DNA from: Bradyrhizobium sp. OK095
GTDB lineage: Bacteria > Pseudomonadota > Alphaproteobacteria > Rhizobiales > Xanthobacteraceae
DNA length: 64,000 nt
Assembly (NCBI RefSeq): GCF_900109945.1
Contig: NZ_FOBX01000003.1
Span: 186,001-250,000 of the forward strand
Direction of reading: 5' to 3'
Part shown: positions 1-9,718 of the stretch, one piece after another
Layout of the letters: each line of letters begins with the position of its first letter
Position numbering within the stretch: position 1 is the stretch's first letter
The notes under the pieces: model-generated
Database searches by the model: none
What the model was told of the DNA's origin: nothing
What the model saw: the letters and a program-made list of their open reading frames with translations, nothing else
Translations under genes and position numbers: made by a program

Positions 1-430
1 CATAGTCGTGTTTCAGTGCCTTCACGGCCTCGAAGCTGCGCAAGCCGATGCGCGGATCGATCTCGACATGGGTGCGCATGCGTGTTGTGCCGTGCACGAT
101 CGCCCGCTCGATCACCTTGGCGCCGCGCGCATGGACATCGTCGACGCTGAAGTCCCGCTTCATCGCCGACACGGCGCGGATGGCATCGCCGAGACTGCCG
201 TGATTGTGCTCGCAGCGGTCGAGCAGGCAGGCCTTGTCGAGATGGATGTGGGTGTCGACGAAGCCGGGCAGGGCGAGGTGACCGCCGACATCGATCTCGA
301 CGGCCTCGCAGGCGAGATGCGGCTCGATCGCCGCGATCCGGCCGTCCTTTACGCCGATGTCGACGGGGGCGGCGGATGATCGCAACAGGGCGTTGCGGAA
401 GATCAGGTCGAAGGCAGGCTGGGCGGTCAT
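1..430 (-). CDS. Amidohydrolase / cytosine deaminase-like protein, N-terminal part (cut by window edge)
   Basis: The reverse strand reads from an ATG at 430 without a stop to base 1, giving 143 residues of an incomplete protein. It begins MTAQPAFDLIFRNALL, continues into a short beta-sandwich segment, then the metal-binding signature GFVDTHIHLDKA (HxH) near residue 60, and later TTRMRTHVEID. This order, and HIHLDKA in particular, is typical of the cytosine deaminase/N-acyl-amino-acid amidohydrolase branch of the amidohydrolase superfamily, which hydrolyses C-N bonds with a bound divalent metal. The substrate cannot be told from this fragment. The gene is divergent from the NTF2-like gene at 552. 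Confidence 0.8.
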   Translation of the reverse strand, partial: MTAQPAFDLIFRNALLRSSAAPVDIGVKDGRIAAIEPHLACEAVEIDVGGHLALPGFVDTHIHLDKACLLDRCEHNHGSLGDAIRAVSAMKRDFSVDDVHARGAKVIERAIVHGTTRMRTHVEIDPRIGLRSFEAVKALKHDY

Positions 431-551
431 GGCAATGGATCTTCAGAGGTTCAGTTCTGCGGCAATGTAGCTGGGGATGTGTTCAATTTATATGCATGAT
501 TTTTCCGGTGTGGACGGTAGTATTTCGCAAATTCCTCCGGGAGATACAGTC

Positions 552-971
552 ATGTCCGCAGCCGTGAAAAGTGAAAGCGCGTCCTTGTCGGATGCCGGGA
601 TCGTCGAAGCCTATCTCACGGCCTCGATGATTCCCGATCCCGATGCCGCGGCAGCCTACATGAAGCCGGGCACGGTGATCACGTTTACCGGCGGGCGCGA
701 GTTCGACCACCCGCGCGGCCCGACCGGCTTCAACGCCAAGCGCTATCGCTGGGTCAAGAAGAAGATGGACCGCTTCGACGTCTGCCCGGGCGCGGACGAG
801 ACCGTCGTCTACAGCGTCGGCACGCTCTATGGCGAATGGATGGATGGTACGCCGTTCGAGGGCAACCGCTATGTCGATCGCTTCGTCGTCAGGAGCGGGC
901 AGATCGTCAAGATGGATGTCTGGAACGACAGCGCCGAACGCATCCTGGTGCAGCGGGGCATCGAGGCGTAA
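552..971 (+). CDS. SnoaL/NTF2-fold protein of unknown substrate
   Basis: This is a 139-residue protein. I chose the ATG at 552 because a GGGAG ribosome-binding site lies just upstream (539-543); an in-frame ATG at 477 has none. The sequence has the alpha+beta cone pattern of SnoaL-like/nuclear transport factor 2 proteins: an N-terminal helix (IVEAYLTASMIPDPDAAAAYM), a central strand with RGPTGFNAKRY, and C-terminal strands ending YVDRFVVRSGQIVKMDVW, the usual last strand of the family. Such proteins bind small hydrophobic ligands or act as cyclases or isomerases. The specific role here is unknown. It lies between a divergent amidohydrolase and a co-directional amino-acid binding protein. Confidence 0.72.
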   Translation: MSAAVKSESASLSDAGIVEAYLTASMIPDPDAAAAYMKPGTVITFTGGREFDHPRGPTGFNAKRYRWVKKKMDRFDVCPGADETVVYSVGTLYGEWMDGTPFEGNRYVDRFVVRSGQIVKMDVWNDSAERILVQRGIEA

Positions 972-1144
972 GGGCGATCTCGTCGCTTGAGCCGGGCTGT
1001 TTCTGCAGAGACGAACTGCCGGTCATCATATCGAAAGCCGCGATAGCTGATAGACGCAGGCTGGTCTGGCGGCTGGGGCGCGCCTGCGCTATCAACCATT
1101 CGATTGCGCCCGGCACGGAGGCGCGTTCTCCCCGGGAGCCCCCA

Positions 1145-2053
1145 ATGCGTCTACCCACACTTATCCTGGCCCTGGCCTGTCTTGCGGGCGCAGCGTCAGC
1201 CGAAGACCTGTCGGGCACGCTCCAGAAGGTCAAGGAGACGAAGAAGATCACGCTGGGCTATCAGGAGGCGTCCGTGCCCTTCAGCTATCTCGACGGCAAT
1301 CAGAAGCCGGTCGGCTTTGCCATGGATATCTGCCTTAGGATCGTCGATGCCGTGAAGAAGCAGCTCGGCATGCCCGACATCGCCGTCGACTATCTCGCCG
1401 TGACCTCGTCGAACCGCATTCCCTTGATGGTCAACGGCACGCTCGATCTGCACTGCTCGGCCACCACCAACAATGCCGACCGTCAGAAGCAGGTCGCCTT
1501 CACCAACACGCATTTCCTCAGCGCGACCCGGTTCGCGGCCAAGAAGGCCGCCAAGATCAACACCATCGACGATCTCAAGGGCAAGTCGGTTACGGCAGTG
1601 GCGGGATCGGTTAACCTGACCCAGCTCGCCAAGGTCAACACCGAGCGCAATCTCGGCATCAAAATCATGCCGGCCGTGGATCAGGCCGAGGCCTTCCTGT
1701 TGCTGGAGACCGACCGCGCCCAGGCCTATGCGCTCGACGACGTTCAGCTCGCAGTCGCGATCGCGCGCTCGAAGGAGCCCGCGCTGTTCATGATCAGCGA
1801 GGAGACCTTTTCGAAGGCCGAGCCGTTCGGGATCATGCTGCGCCGGGAGGACGCGCCGTTCAAGGCGCTGGCCGATCGTGCGACGGCCGAGCTTTACGCG
1901 AGCCCGGAGATCGAGGTGTTCTACAAGCGATGGCTGGAATCGCCGACGCCGCCGAATGGCCTCAACTACAACGTCCCGATGTCGGCGGCCCTGCGCAACG
2001 CCTTCAAGAAGCCGAGCTCGAGCTTCGATCCTGACGTCTACGTGGTGAACTGA
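1145..2053 (+). CDS. Amino-acid ABC transporter substrate-binding protein (glutamate/aspartate type)
   Basis: This 302-residue protein has a clear signal peptide (MRLPTLILALACLAGAASAED), so it should be periplasmic. The mature part starts with GTLQKVKETKKITLGYQEASVPFS and contains FAMDICLRIVDAV and a domain-crossing DDLKGKSVTAVAGS segment, all typical of family-3 solute-binding proteins of the GltI/glutamate-aspartate branch. The ATG at 1145 is preferred because the signal peptide begins there; the reading frame is open further upstream but not protein-like. No permease or ATPase gene follows, since the next gene is a convergent MFS pump, so its ABC partners must lie elsewhere. Confidence 0.85.
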   Translation: MRLPTLILALACLAGAASAEDLSGTLQKVKETKKITLGYQEASVPFSYLDGNQKPVGFAMDICLRIVDAVKKQLGMPDIAVDYLAVTSSNRIPLMVNGTLDLHCSATTNNADRQKQVAFTNTHFLSATRFAAKKAAKINTIDDLKGKSVTAVAGSVNLTQLAKVNTERNLGIKIMPAVDQAEAFLLLETDRAQAYALDDVQLAVAIARSKEPALFMISEETFSKAEPFGIMLRREDAPFKALADRATAELYASPEIEVFYKRWLESPTPPNGLNYNVPMSAALRNAFKKPSSSFDPDVYVVN

Positions 2054-2062
2054 GGCGAGAGG

Positions 2063-3289
2063 CTAGCGTGTTCGCGGCGTATCGAGCAATTGGCCGGCCA
2101 AGCCTGCGCCGATCGCCGCGATCGCTGCCATCGCCAGCGCCCACGGCACGAACAGCCGATGGCCGATCAGCGCGCCGCTGATCAAGGGCGCGCTGATATT
2201 CGCGCCTGACATCAGCGACTGGTTGAGACCCATGATCATGCCCTGGCGGTTGATCGCAGTGCTTCGCGACAGCTCCACCGTCAGCGTGCTGCGGGCGAAC
2301 ATGGTGCCGACGATGATCAGTGTCAGCTCAAGCACGAGCAGGCTGATGCTGTTGCCGGCCGCGAGCCCCACAAATCCTAGACCCATGCAGACGAACGCCG
2401 CAATCACGATGCTGCGGTCGGAGGCAACGAGGTTCGCGCGAGTGATGAGCAGTCCCTGGACGATTATGTTGATGAAGCCGGCATAGGCAAACATCCAACC
2501 GAGCTCGCGCGCGCCGAAGGGGTGCCCATCCCATGAGAACCGCGCCGACAGGAACAGGCCGATCTGTGACAGGAACATCGAGTTGACGAAAAAGAACACG
2601 ATCAGCAGGCCGAGGAGGCGCCAGGCGTAGCGCATGCCGAACAGGCCGCGCATCAGTGTCGGCTCAGGCACGCGATGCTGGTAGAGCGGCTCGGAGGCAG
2701 GGTGATCCGGCGGGAGCAGGGCGATCGTGGCAAAGATGCTGATCAGCGAGAGCGCGGCCGCAGCCCACACCGGCGCGGTCTGGCCGTAATGAACGAGGAA
2801 GCTCGAGAGCGCAGGGCCGAGCAGCAGCCCGGTGCCGATCGCGCCGCTGGTCATGCCGAGCGCCTGCTTGCGCGTCGCGGGCGCGCTGTGCTCGGCGGCA
2901 TAGGCGTGCGCGACCGAGATGTTGCCTGATGTCAGGCCGTCGATGATGCGCGCCAGGAACACCAGCGTCAGATTGCCGGCGAGCGCGAGCAGCACGAACC
3001 CGATCAGCGTTCCGATCTGGCTGACCACCAAAACCTTCCGTCGCCCGTAGCGGTCCGAGAGCATGCCGACCACGGGGCCGGCGACGAGCTGGCAGACGGC
3101 ATAGACCGAGATCAGGGCGCCGAGCAGGAACGGCGTCGCGCCGAGCCGCTGCGAATAGAAGGGGAGGAGCGGCAGGATGATCCCCATCCCGGTCGCATCC
3201 ACGGCCACGACGACGAAGGTGGGGATCAGCGTCAGCGTGCTCTCGCCCGCTATTGCCTCCCGTGCCTCGGTCGTGGAACCCGGTCCCAT
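2063..3289 (-). CDS. MFS efflux transporter, TetA/MdtG-like
   Basis: This is a 408-residue integral membrane protein with about 12 hydrophobic segments. After a short N-terminal tail comes TM1 (LIPTFVVVAVDATGMGIILP), and the loop between TM2 and TM3 carries the MFS motif A, GMLSDRYGRRKVLV. The helix after it (LARIIDGLTSGNISVAHAY) and TM5 (GTLLGPALSSFL-like, GTGLLLGPALSSFL) fit drug:H+ antiporters of the TetA type. The start has GAGG about 10 bases upstream. It is divergent from a marR gene with a short, palindrome-rich gap, so it is probably a MarR-controlled pump for a toxic organic compound. The exported compound is unknown. Confidence 0.85.
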   Translation of the reverse strand: MGPGSTTEAREAIAGESTLTLIPTFVVVAVDATGMGIILPLLPFYSQRLGATPFLLGALISVYAVCQLVAGPVVGMLSDRYGRRKVLVVSQIGTLIGFVLLALAGNLTLVFLARIIDGLTSGNISVAHAYAAEHSAPATRKQALGMTSGAIGTGLLLGPALSSFLVHYGQTAPVWAAAALSLISIFATIALLPPDHPASEPLYQHRVPEPTLMRGLFGMRYAWRLLGLLIVFFFVNSMFLSQIGLFLSARFSWDGHPFGARELGWMFAYAGFINIIVQGLLITRANLVASDRSIVIAAFVCMGLGFVGLAAGNSISLLVLELTLIIVGTMFARSTLTVELSRSTAINRQGMIMGLNQSLMSGANISAPLISGALIGHRLFVPWALAMAAIAAIGAGLAGQLLDTPRTR

Positions 3290-3335
3290 CTGATTTATCC
3301 TCGTTCGCTTTTGCGTGATCAGCGCGATACGGCGG

Positions 3336-3359
3336 ATTATATAGTTGCAGACTAATAGT
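3336..3359. promoter_or_regulatory. Candidate MarR operator and minus-strand -10 box
   Basis: The gap between the divergent MFS and marR genes has three TAGT/ACTA half-sites: TAGTTGCAGACTA at 3342-3354 (arms TAGT/ACTA, 5-base spacer) and ACTAATAGT at 3351-3359 (1-base spacer). A TATAAT on the minus strand (3336-3341) would serve the MFS gene, so a protein bound here would cover its promoter. MarR proteins often bind between divergent target genes; the assignment is inferred. Confidence 0.45.
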
Positions 3360-3379
3360 TCGTGTCCTATCTAATTTGC

Positions 3380-3853
3380 ATGGCACCCTCGCAAGGCTTT
3401 ATCCACGCCGAACTCGGCCGGCTCATCGCGCGACTGGCCCGAATCTGGCGCCGCGAGTCGGATCAGGCGCTGTCCGATCACGGCCTGTCCTATGCGACCG
3501 CGATCCCGCTGCTGGTGCTGTCGCGCCAGGGCGAGACCGTGCGGCAGGGGGTGCTTGCCGACGAGCTCGGCATCGAGGGTCCGTCGCTGGTCCGGCTGAT
3601 CGATCTGCTCCAGGCCGAGGGTCTGGTTGAACGCCGCGAGGACCCAACCGATCGCCGTGCCAAAACGCTCCATCTGACCAAGGCGGGCGAGGCCAAGGTC
3701 GAGGAGACCAACCGGGTGCTGCGCCGTGTGCGGGCCAGCCTGCTGAAGGATATCGGCGCAGACGAACTTGCGATAACCTTCGAGACGCTCCAGCGCATCG
3801 AGCAGCGGGCCAGTCGCCTGCAGGACTCCAAGGCTGGTCCAGAGGCGAAATAG
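3380..3853 (+). CDS. MarR-family transcriptional regulator
   Basis: This 157-residue protein has a typical MarR winged helix-turn-helix: LSYATAIPLLVLSRQGETVRQGVLADELGIEGPSLVRLIDLL, followed by the wing VERREDPTDRRAKTLHLT (the DxRxK signature) near residue 90, and dimerisation helices at both ends. I chose the ATG at 3380; a GTG at 3362 is also possible and neither has a strong ribosome-binding site. The stop is 2 bases before the FUSC-family exporter gene, so it is the first gene of the aaeB-aaeX-aaeA-type operon and is also divergent from the MFS pump. It probably represses both in response to aromatic acids or similar compounds. Confidence 0.85.
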   Translation: MAPSQGFIHAELGRLIARLARIWRRESDQALSDHGLSYATAIPLLVLSRQGETVRQGVLADELGIEGPSLVRLIDLLQAEGLVERREDPTDRRAKTLHLTKAGEAKVEETNRVLRRVRASLLKDIGADELAITFETLQRIEQRASRLQDSKAGPEAK

Positions 3854-3855
3854 TC

Positions 3856-5904
3856 ATGCGCGCAGGTGAGCCGTTCCTGGTCCGCCATGCGGACCTCATT
3901 TTTGCTTTGAAGACGTTTGCGGCGTCGATGCTGGCGCTCGTCATTGCGCTGGCCATGGATTTGCCGCGGCCCTATTGGGCGATGGCGACGGTCTACATCA
4001 CCTCGCAGCCGCTGGCGGGCGCGACCAGCTCAAAAGCCTTCTTTCGTGTGATGGGCACGCTGGCCGGCGCGACCATGACGGTGGCGCTGGTGCCGAACCT
4101 GATCAACGCGCCGGAATTGCTCTGCCTCGCCATCGCGCTCTGGGTCGGGCTCTGCCTCTATCTGTCCCTGCTCGACGGCACGCCGCGTAGCTACGTCTTC
4201 ATGCTGGCCGGATACACGGTGGCGCTGATCGGCTTTCCCGCGGTGTCGGAGCCGGGCGCCATCTTCGACACCGCGGTATCGCGGGTCGAGGAGATCTCGC
4301 TCGGCATCATCTGCGCCAGTCTCGTCTCGACCATCTTCTTCCCCCGCAGCGTTGGACCTGCGGTCGCAAGCCGCGTCGATCTCTGGCTGGCTGATGCGCG
4401 TCGCCTCAGCCAGGCCGTGCTGTTGCGCGAGGGTACCAGCGAAGCCCGCCGCCCCAGGCGCCTCAAGCTTGCGACCGACATTGTCGAGATCGACACGCTC
4501 TCCACCCATCTCGCCTATGACCGCCTGACCGACCGCAATGCCGTGACGGGCCTCAGCGAAATCCGGCTGCGCATGCTGATGCTGTTGCCGGTGATCGCCT
4601 CGCTGGAGGACCGGCTGGCGGCGTTAGGGGAGGAGGCGCTGCGCCGGCAGCCGGAGCTGAAGCGCCTTCTGGAAGACCTAGCGCAATGGATCACGAGCGA
4701 CGTTGGCGCCCGTCAGCCCGCCGAGCGCATCCGCGTCATGATCGCGGACCAGCAAGCGGTGCTCGATGACAGCGCCGATTGGGAGCGGATCATCACCACC
4801 AGCCTGTTGTCGCGGCTGCGCGAACTGGTCGACCTCTCGCGCGACTGTCGTGCACTGACCGAGGCGATAGCCGAGGGCCGCGATATCTCAACACGCGATC
4901 TCGCCTTTCATTCCGAAGCCGGCGCCGCGCCCGTGCGCCACAGGGATCGTGGCCTTGCATTGTGGTCGGCAGCAGGTGCTGCCACGGCCATTCTGATCTG
5001 TTGCGCATTCTGGATCGGCACCGGTTGGCCGGACGGCGCCTCGGCGCCGATGATGGCGGCGGTCGCCTGCTCGTTCTTCGCAGCCCAGGACGAGCCCGCG
5101 CGCTTCATCCGCAGCTTCGGCCTGTGGTCGCTGGTCGCTATTGTGATCGTCGCAATCTATCTGTTCGCGCTGGTGCCTGCGATCTCTCATCTCGAAGTCC
5201 TGATCGTCGCGCTGGCGCCGACCTTTCTGCTCTATGGCTTCCTGATCGGCCGGCCGGCCACGGCGGGTACCGGGATGGCGCTCGCGGCCAATACCGCGAC
5301 CCTGCTCGCGATTCAGTCGACCTACAGCGCGGACTTTGCGTCCTATGCCAATTCCGCCGTCGCCTTCTTCATCGGCGTCGCCATCGCCGAGCTGGTGACG
5401 CGGATCGCGCGCGGCGTCGGCGCCGAGTGGATCGCCAATCGCCTGGTGCTGTCGAGCTGGATCACGATCGCGGTCGCCGCCGAACGACGCGGCAAGCGCG
5501 ATCGCGCGGAATTCGCAGGTCTGATGCTGCACCGCCTCGGGCTTTTGGTGCAGCGTATCGCCTTCCTGTCCGAGAGCGATCGCCGCGACACCGACAGCCT
5601 CGTCCAGCTCCGCATCGGCATCAACATCATCGATTTGCGCCGCGCACGCTATGGCCTTGCGGCGTCCACCATCGCCGTGATCGACGACATGCTCGACCGG
5701 CTCGCCATCGCCTGCCGTAGCTATGCGGGGGCGGGAATGCCGGCCGCGCTGCTGACAAGCGTCGACCGGGCGCTGGCCCAGGCCGTGAAAGATCCAAATG
5801 ACATCGCGCGCGAAGACGCCCTGATCGGTCTGGTCGGCATCCGTCGCGGCCTGTTCCCGGACGCGCCGGCCTATCGGCCGCGCGCAGAGAGTGTCGCGGC
5901 ATGA
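3856..5904 (+). CDS. FUSC/AaeB-type inner-membrane exporter
   Basis: This 682-residue protein has the FUSC-family layout: a first block of about six membrane segments (residues 10-165, including LPRPYWAMATVYITSQPLAGATSSKAFFRVMGTLAGA), a cytoplasmic region of about 200 residues, and a second membrane block (about 370-520, including WPDGASAPMMAAVACSFFA), then a soluble tail. The motif PYWAMATVY..QPxxGAT is characteristic of AaeB/YccS proteins. In E. coli, AaeB works with AaeA to export aromatic carboxylic acids such as p-hydroxybenzoate. The ATG follows the marR stop by 2 bases and the end overlaps the next gene by 4 bases (ATGA), so the operon is translationally coupled. Confidence 0.85.
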   Translation: MRAGEPFLVRHADLIFALKTFAASMLALVIALAMDLPRPYWAMATVYITSQPLAGATSSKAFFRVMGTLAGATMTVALVPNLINAPELLCLAIALWVGLCLYLSLLDGTPRSYVFMLAGYTVALIGFPAVSEPGAIFDTAVSRVEEISLGIICASLVSTIFFPRSVGPAVASRVDLWLADARRLSQAVLLREGTSEARRPRRLKLATDIVEIDTLSTHLAYDRLTDRNAVTGLSEIRLRMLMLLPVIASLEDRLAALGEEALRRQPELKRLLEDLAQWITSDVGARQPAERIRVMIADQQAVLDDSADWERIITTSLLSRLRELVDLSRDCRALTEAIAEGRDISTRDLAFHSEAGAAPVRHRDRGLALWSAAGAATAILICCAFWIGTGWPDGASAPMMAAVACSFFAAQDEPARFIRSFGLWSLVAIVIVAIYLFALVPAISHLEVLIVALAPTFLLYGFLIGRPATAGTGMALAANTATLLAIQSTYSADFASYANSAVAFFIGVAIAELVTRIARGVGAEWIANRLVLSSWITIAVAAERRGKRDRAEFAGLMLHRLGLLVQRIAFLSESDRRDTDSLVQLRIGINIIDLRRARYGLAASTIAVIDDMLDRLAIACRSYAGAGMPAALLTSVDRALAQAVKDPNDIAREDALIGLVGIRRGLFPDAPAYRPRAESVAA

Positions 5905-6107
5905 GATATGTGATCGACATCTATGGCGTGCTGGTGCCGGCGCTGCTGCTGTGGATCATCGTCGCCTATGTGCTGAGCGCGCTTGTGCGCCGGCTGATGC
6001 AGCGCTTTGACCTCTACCGGCTGGTCTGGCACCGCGCGCTGTTCGACTTTTCGATGTTCGTTTGCCTTCTCGGTGGCGTCGTCTATCTCTCGGAGTTTTT
6101 GTCATGA
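5901..6107 (+). CDS. DUF1656 / AaeX-like small membrane protein
   Basis: This is a 68-residue protein with two predicted membrane helices (VLVPALLLWIIVAYVLSALV and ALFDFSMFVCLLGGVVYL) joined by a loop RRLMQRFDLYRLVWHRALFD, which is the DUF1656 pattern with its conserved LYRxVWHxALFD-type segment. DUF1656 proteins sit between the permease and the membrane-fusion gene in aae-type operons; their exact role is not settled. It overlaps the upstream and downstream genes by ATGA quadruplets (5901-5904 and 6104-6107), so the three proteins are probably made together. Confidence 0.85.
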   Translation: MRYVIDIYGVLVPALLLWIIVAYVLSALVRRLMQRFDLYRLVWHRALFDFSMFVCLLGGVVYLSEFLS

Positions 6108-6970
6108 AGGGGAATTTCGCCTGGCTAGGCCGCCTTGCGCTGACCGTGCTCGCCGTCATCGCCGCGCTTGCCGTCGGCCGCGAGCTCTGGGTCTACTATA
6201 TGGAGCAGCCCTGGACCCGCGACGGCCGCGTGCGCGCCGACGTGGTGCAGGTCGCGCCCGATGTGTCCGGATTCGTCACCGAGGTGCTGGTCAAGGACAA
6301 CCAGAAGGTCCACCGCGGCGCCGTGCTGTTCCGAATTGACCGCGAGCGCTTTGCGCTGGCGCTGCGGCAGGCCGATGCGTCGGTCGCCGGCCATCAGGCC
6401 ACGCTCGATCAGGCCAACGCCGATCTGAAGCGCTACAGTGCACTGACGACCGACGCTGTCTCGCAGCAGAAGCAGGAGCAGGTGCTCGCCACCCAGCTCC
6501 AGGCCAAGGCGTCGTTCGATGCGGCTGTCGCCGACCGCGCGGTCGCCCAGCTCAATCTCGACCGCAGCCAGGTCCATGCCTCCGTGAACGGCGTCATCAC
6601 CAACATGGATCTACGCCCTGGTGCCTACGTCTCGGCCGGGAAGGGCGTGATGGCACTCGTCGACACCGACACGCTGCATGTCGAAGGCTATTTCGAGGAA
6701 ACAAAACTCGCGCGCATCCGCGTTGGCGACAAGGTGCAGGTGCGCCTGATGGGTGAGAAGATCACGCTGTCAGGCCGCGTCGAGAGCATCGCCGCCGGCA
6801 TCGAGGACCGCGACCGCGCCGAAGGCGCCAGCATGCTCGCCAACGTCAACCCGACTTTTAGTTGGGTGCGGCTGGCCCAGCGCGTGCCGGTGCGGATCGC
6901 GCTGGATCCCGGTCCCGACACAGTGTCGCTTGTGGCCGGCCGCTCGGCGACGGTGGAGGTGCTGAACTAG
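6104..6970 (+). CDS. HlyD/AaeA-type membrane fusion protein
   Basis: This 288-residue periplasmic adaptor starts with one membrane anchor (LALTVLAVIAALAVGRELWVYY). It continues with WTRDGRVRADVVQVAPDVSGFVTEVLVKDNQ (first half of the lipoyl-like hybrid domain), an alpha-helical hairpin around residues 85-150, the second lipoyl half HASVNGVITNMDLRPGAYV, and a beta-barrel domain (YFEETKLARIRVGDKVQV). This matches the AaeA/EmrA family. The ATG overlaps the stop of the DUF1656 gene. With the FUSC permease it should form an aromatic-acid exporter across the envelope; an outer-membrane channel is not encoded nearby. Confidence 0.87.
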   Translation: MKGNFAWLGRLALTVLAVIAALAVGRELWVYYMEQPWTRDGRVRADVVQVAPDVSGFVTEVLVKDNQKVHRGAVLFRIDRERFALALRQADASVAGHQATLDQANADLKRYSALTTDAVSQQKQEQVLATQLQAKASFDAAVADRAVAQLNLDRSQVHASVNGVITNMDLRPGAYVSAGKGVMALVDTDTLHVEGYFEETKLARIRVGDKVQVRLMGEKITLSGRVESIAAGIEDRDRAEGASMLANVNPTFSWVRLAQRVPVRIALDPGPDTVSLVAGRSATVEVLN

Positions 6971-6987
6971 CCGGGGGCGCATGATTG

Positions 6988-7118
6988 TGCCCTCTCCCCC
7001 TGTGGGAGAGGGCATCTCCGCTAGTTGATACGCACTCACTTGGGTGAGGGGTATGTCTCCGCAGATAGAGACCCCTCATCCGGCGCTTCGCGCCACCTTC
7101 TCCCACAAGGGGAGAAGG
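6988..7118. repeat. Palindromic intergenic repeat with two strong hairpins
   Basis: Two hairpins bracket the element: 6988-7014 has perfect 11-base arms (TGCCCTCTCCC / GGGAGAGGGCA) with a 5-base loop, and 7096-7118 has 9-base arms (CCTTCTCCC / GGGGAGAAGG region). Between them lies ACCCCTCATCCGGCGCTTCG. I recognise this type of element as a dispersed intergenic repeat of Bradyrhizobium and relatives. Here it lies between the aaeA-like stop and the convergent acyl-CoA dehydrogenase, so it could also end transcription of both. Confidence 0.7.
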
Positions 7119-7152
7119 GAAGAAAGCGCTGCGTCGCCTGGCGCCGCTTCGC

Positions 7153-8364
<1,212 letters not shown>

Positions 8365-8927
8365 CTGGGTCTCCTGTGGATAGATCAACGCCAACCTCTG
8401 CGGCCGGCTGGACTAGAATCGCGCCGGCGATCTCGCGGCATGGGGTCGCATTTTTCATCAATTGGTCTGTCGCAACTTGCGTCAGAGCCGGCCTGTTGCG
8501 TCGCGATATTAACGGTCATTCACAAGCTGTCTTGCGTCGTGCGGCGATTGAGAAGCGAGCAAGGCAACAAGAAGCAACAAACAGCAACTGTTGCTTTCAC
8601 GGTACTGGCTATTCAACGCGCCGTGCCTAAGATCAGCCTCAATTAGAAGCGGGGGGCTGCAATCATGATCATACAAGGGGACTTTGGACGCGCATCCATG
8701 CGGATCGCTCGCCTTTAGTTCGCCCATCGACGAGCCGGGAGCGCTTTGTCCTAGATTGCGTCCCGGCTCTGCCAACAACCAGGAATTTCTATTCGCCGAT
8801 CCCCAGCGTTCGTGATCGCTGGTTTCGTGCGTTCAAAGACGAGCAGGAGCTTGACCGCAAGGCTGCGATCACGCGTTCTATCTAAGATAGATTAAAGTAA
8901 ATGCATCAATTCAAGATTTAGAAGGAA
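8365..8927. other. Long intergenic region upstream of the outer-membrane gene cluster
   Basis: About 560 bases with no convincing gene. It contains the perfect inverted repeats AGCAACTGTTGCT (8583-8595) and TCTATCTAAGATAGA (8877-8891); the second is only some 40-60 bases before the first barrel gene and could be an operator or a stem in its leader. The last 250 bases hold an open frame without a good start (to a stop near 8884), which may be a decayed coding fragment. I cannot assign a function. Confidence 0.4.
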
Positions 8928-8939
8928 ATGGACACCAAC

Positions 8940-9668
8940 ATGCACGCACATTCAGAACGTTCGGTAACTCTCCGCCGTGGACTCGCCGCCGCTGTTGCAG
9001 TGACGAGCGCGGTCATCACTTCACCCGTTCTCGCCGGCGGTCCGCTGCCTGCACCCGTCGTCTCGTGGAGCGGCTTCTACGCCGGTGTCCATGGTGGCTG
9101 GGGATGGGGCAAGAGCGAGTTTCGCGACCCGCTCAACAGTCCCGCCAACAATCCGTTCTTTGCGTACTTCAACGGGCCGCTCGCCGGCGGGCAGCTCGGT
9201 TACAACTGGCAGCAGGGCAACTACGTCCTCGGTGCGGAGATCGACGGCTCCTGGTCCTTCGTGAAGGGCAACACCAGCACCAGTCCCATTATCACGTCGA
9301 GCACCGCTAACGGGGTTGGCTACACCGGGTTCGCGACCGCGACGGGACGCCTTGGCTACGCATCGGACCAATGGCTCGCTTATGTGAAGGGCGGTGCGGC
9401 CTACGCCCGCATGGAGCTCTCGTCGAGGTTCACCGCAGATCTCACCAACTACAATCGAGAGCTGTTCGGAGCTGTGGGCGGCGTCGGGTTGGAGATCGCC
9501 TTCCTGCGCAACGTCTCCGCCAAGGTCGAATACAACGCGATCTACCTCCCTGCAGAGACGCTCCACTGGGTGAGCGCGAACACGACGTCCGAGATCAAGC
9601 ATTTCGTTCAGATCGTGAAGGCCGGCATCAACGTGCACTTCAACGGCGACGGCGGCATCCCGCGTTAA
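8940..9668 (+). CDS. Omp25-like outer-membrane beta-barrel protein (copy 1)
   Basis: This 242-residue protein has a signal peptide (VAVTSAVITSPVLAGG) and then the strand-turn start WSGFYAGVHGGWGWG, the mark of the Omp25/RopB family of small alphaproteobacterial outer-membrane barrels. Alternating hydrophobic strands follow (GGQLGYNWQQGNYVLGAEIDGSW, GRLGYASDQWLAYVKGGAAYAR). It ends with VQIVKAGINVHFN, a typical terminal strand, plus a short GDGGIPR tail. The ATG at 8928 is possible, but the purine-rich GAAGGA would then be too close, so I prefer 8940. It is paralogous to the gene at 10308 and is followed by a mini-porin gene, forming the first half of a duplicated pair. Confidence 0.82.
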   Translation: MHAHSERSVTLRRGLAAAVAVTSAVITSPVLAGGPLPAPVVSWSGFYAGVHGGWGWGKSEFRDPLNSPANNPFFAYFNGPLAGGQLGYNWQQGNYVLGAEIDGSWSFVKGNTSTSPIITSSTANGVGYTGFATATGRLGYASDQWLAYVKGGAAYARMELSSRFTADLTNYNRELFGAVGGVGLEIAFLRNVSAKVEYNAIYLPAETLHWVSANTTSEIKHFVQIVKAGINVHFNGDGGIPR

Positions 9669-9718
9669 TCCCCCCGCACATCGAAACAGCATTCACCAGA
9701 AATTTCGGAGGCAACATC

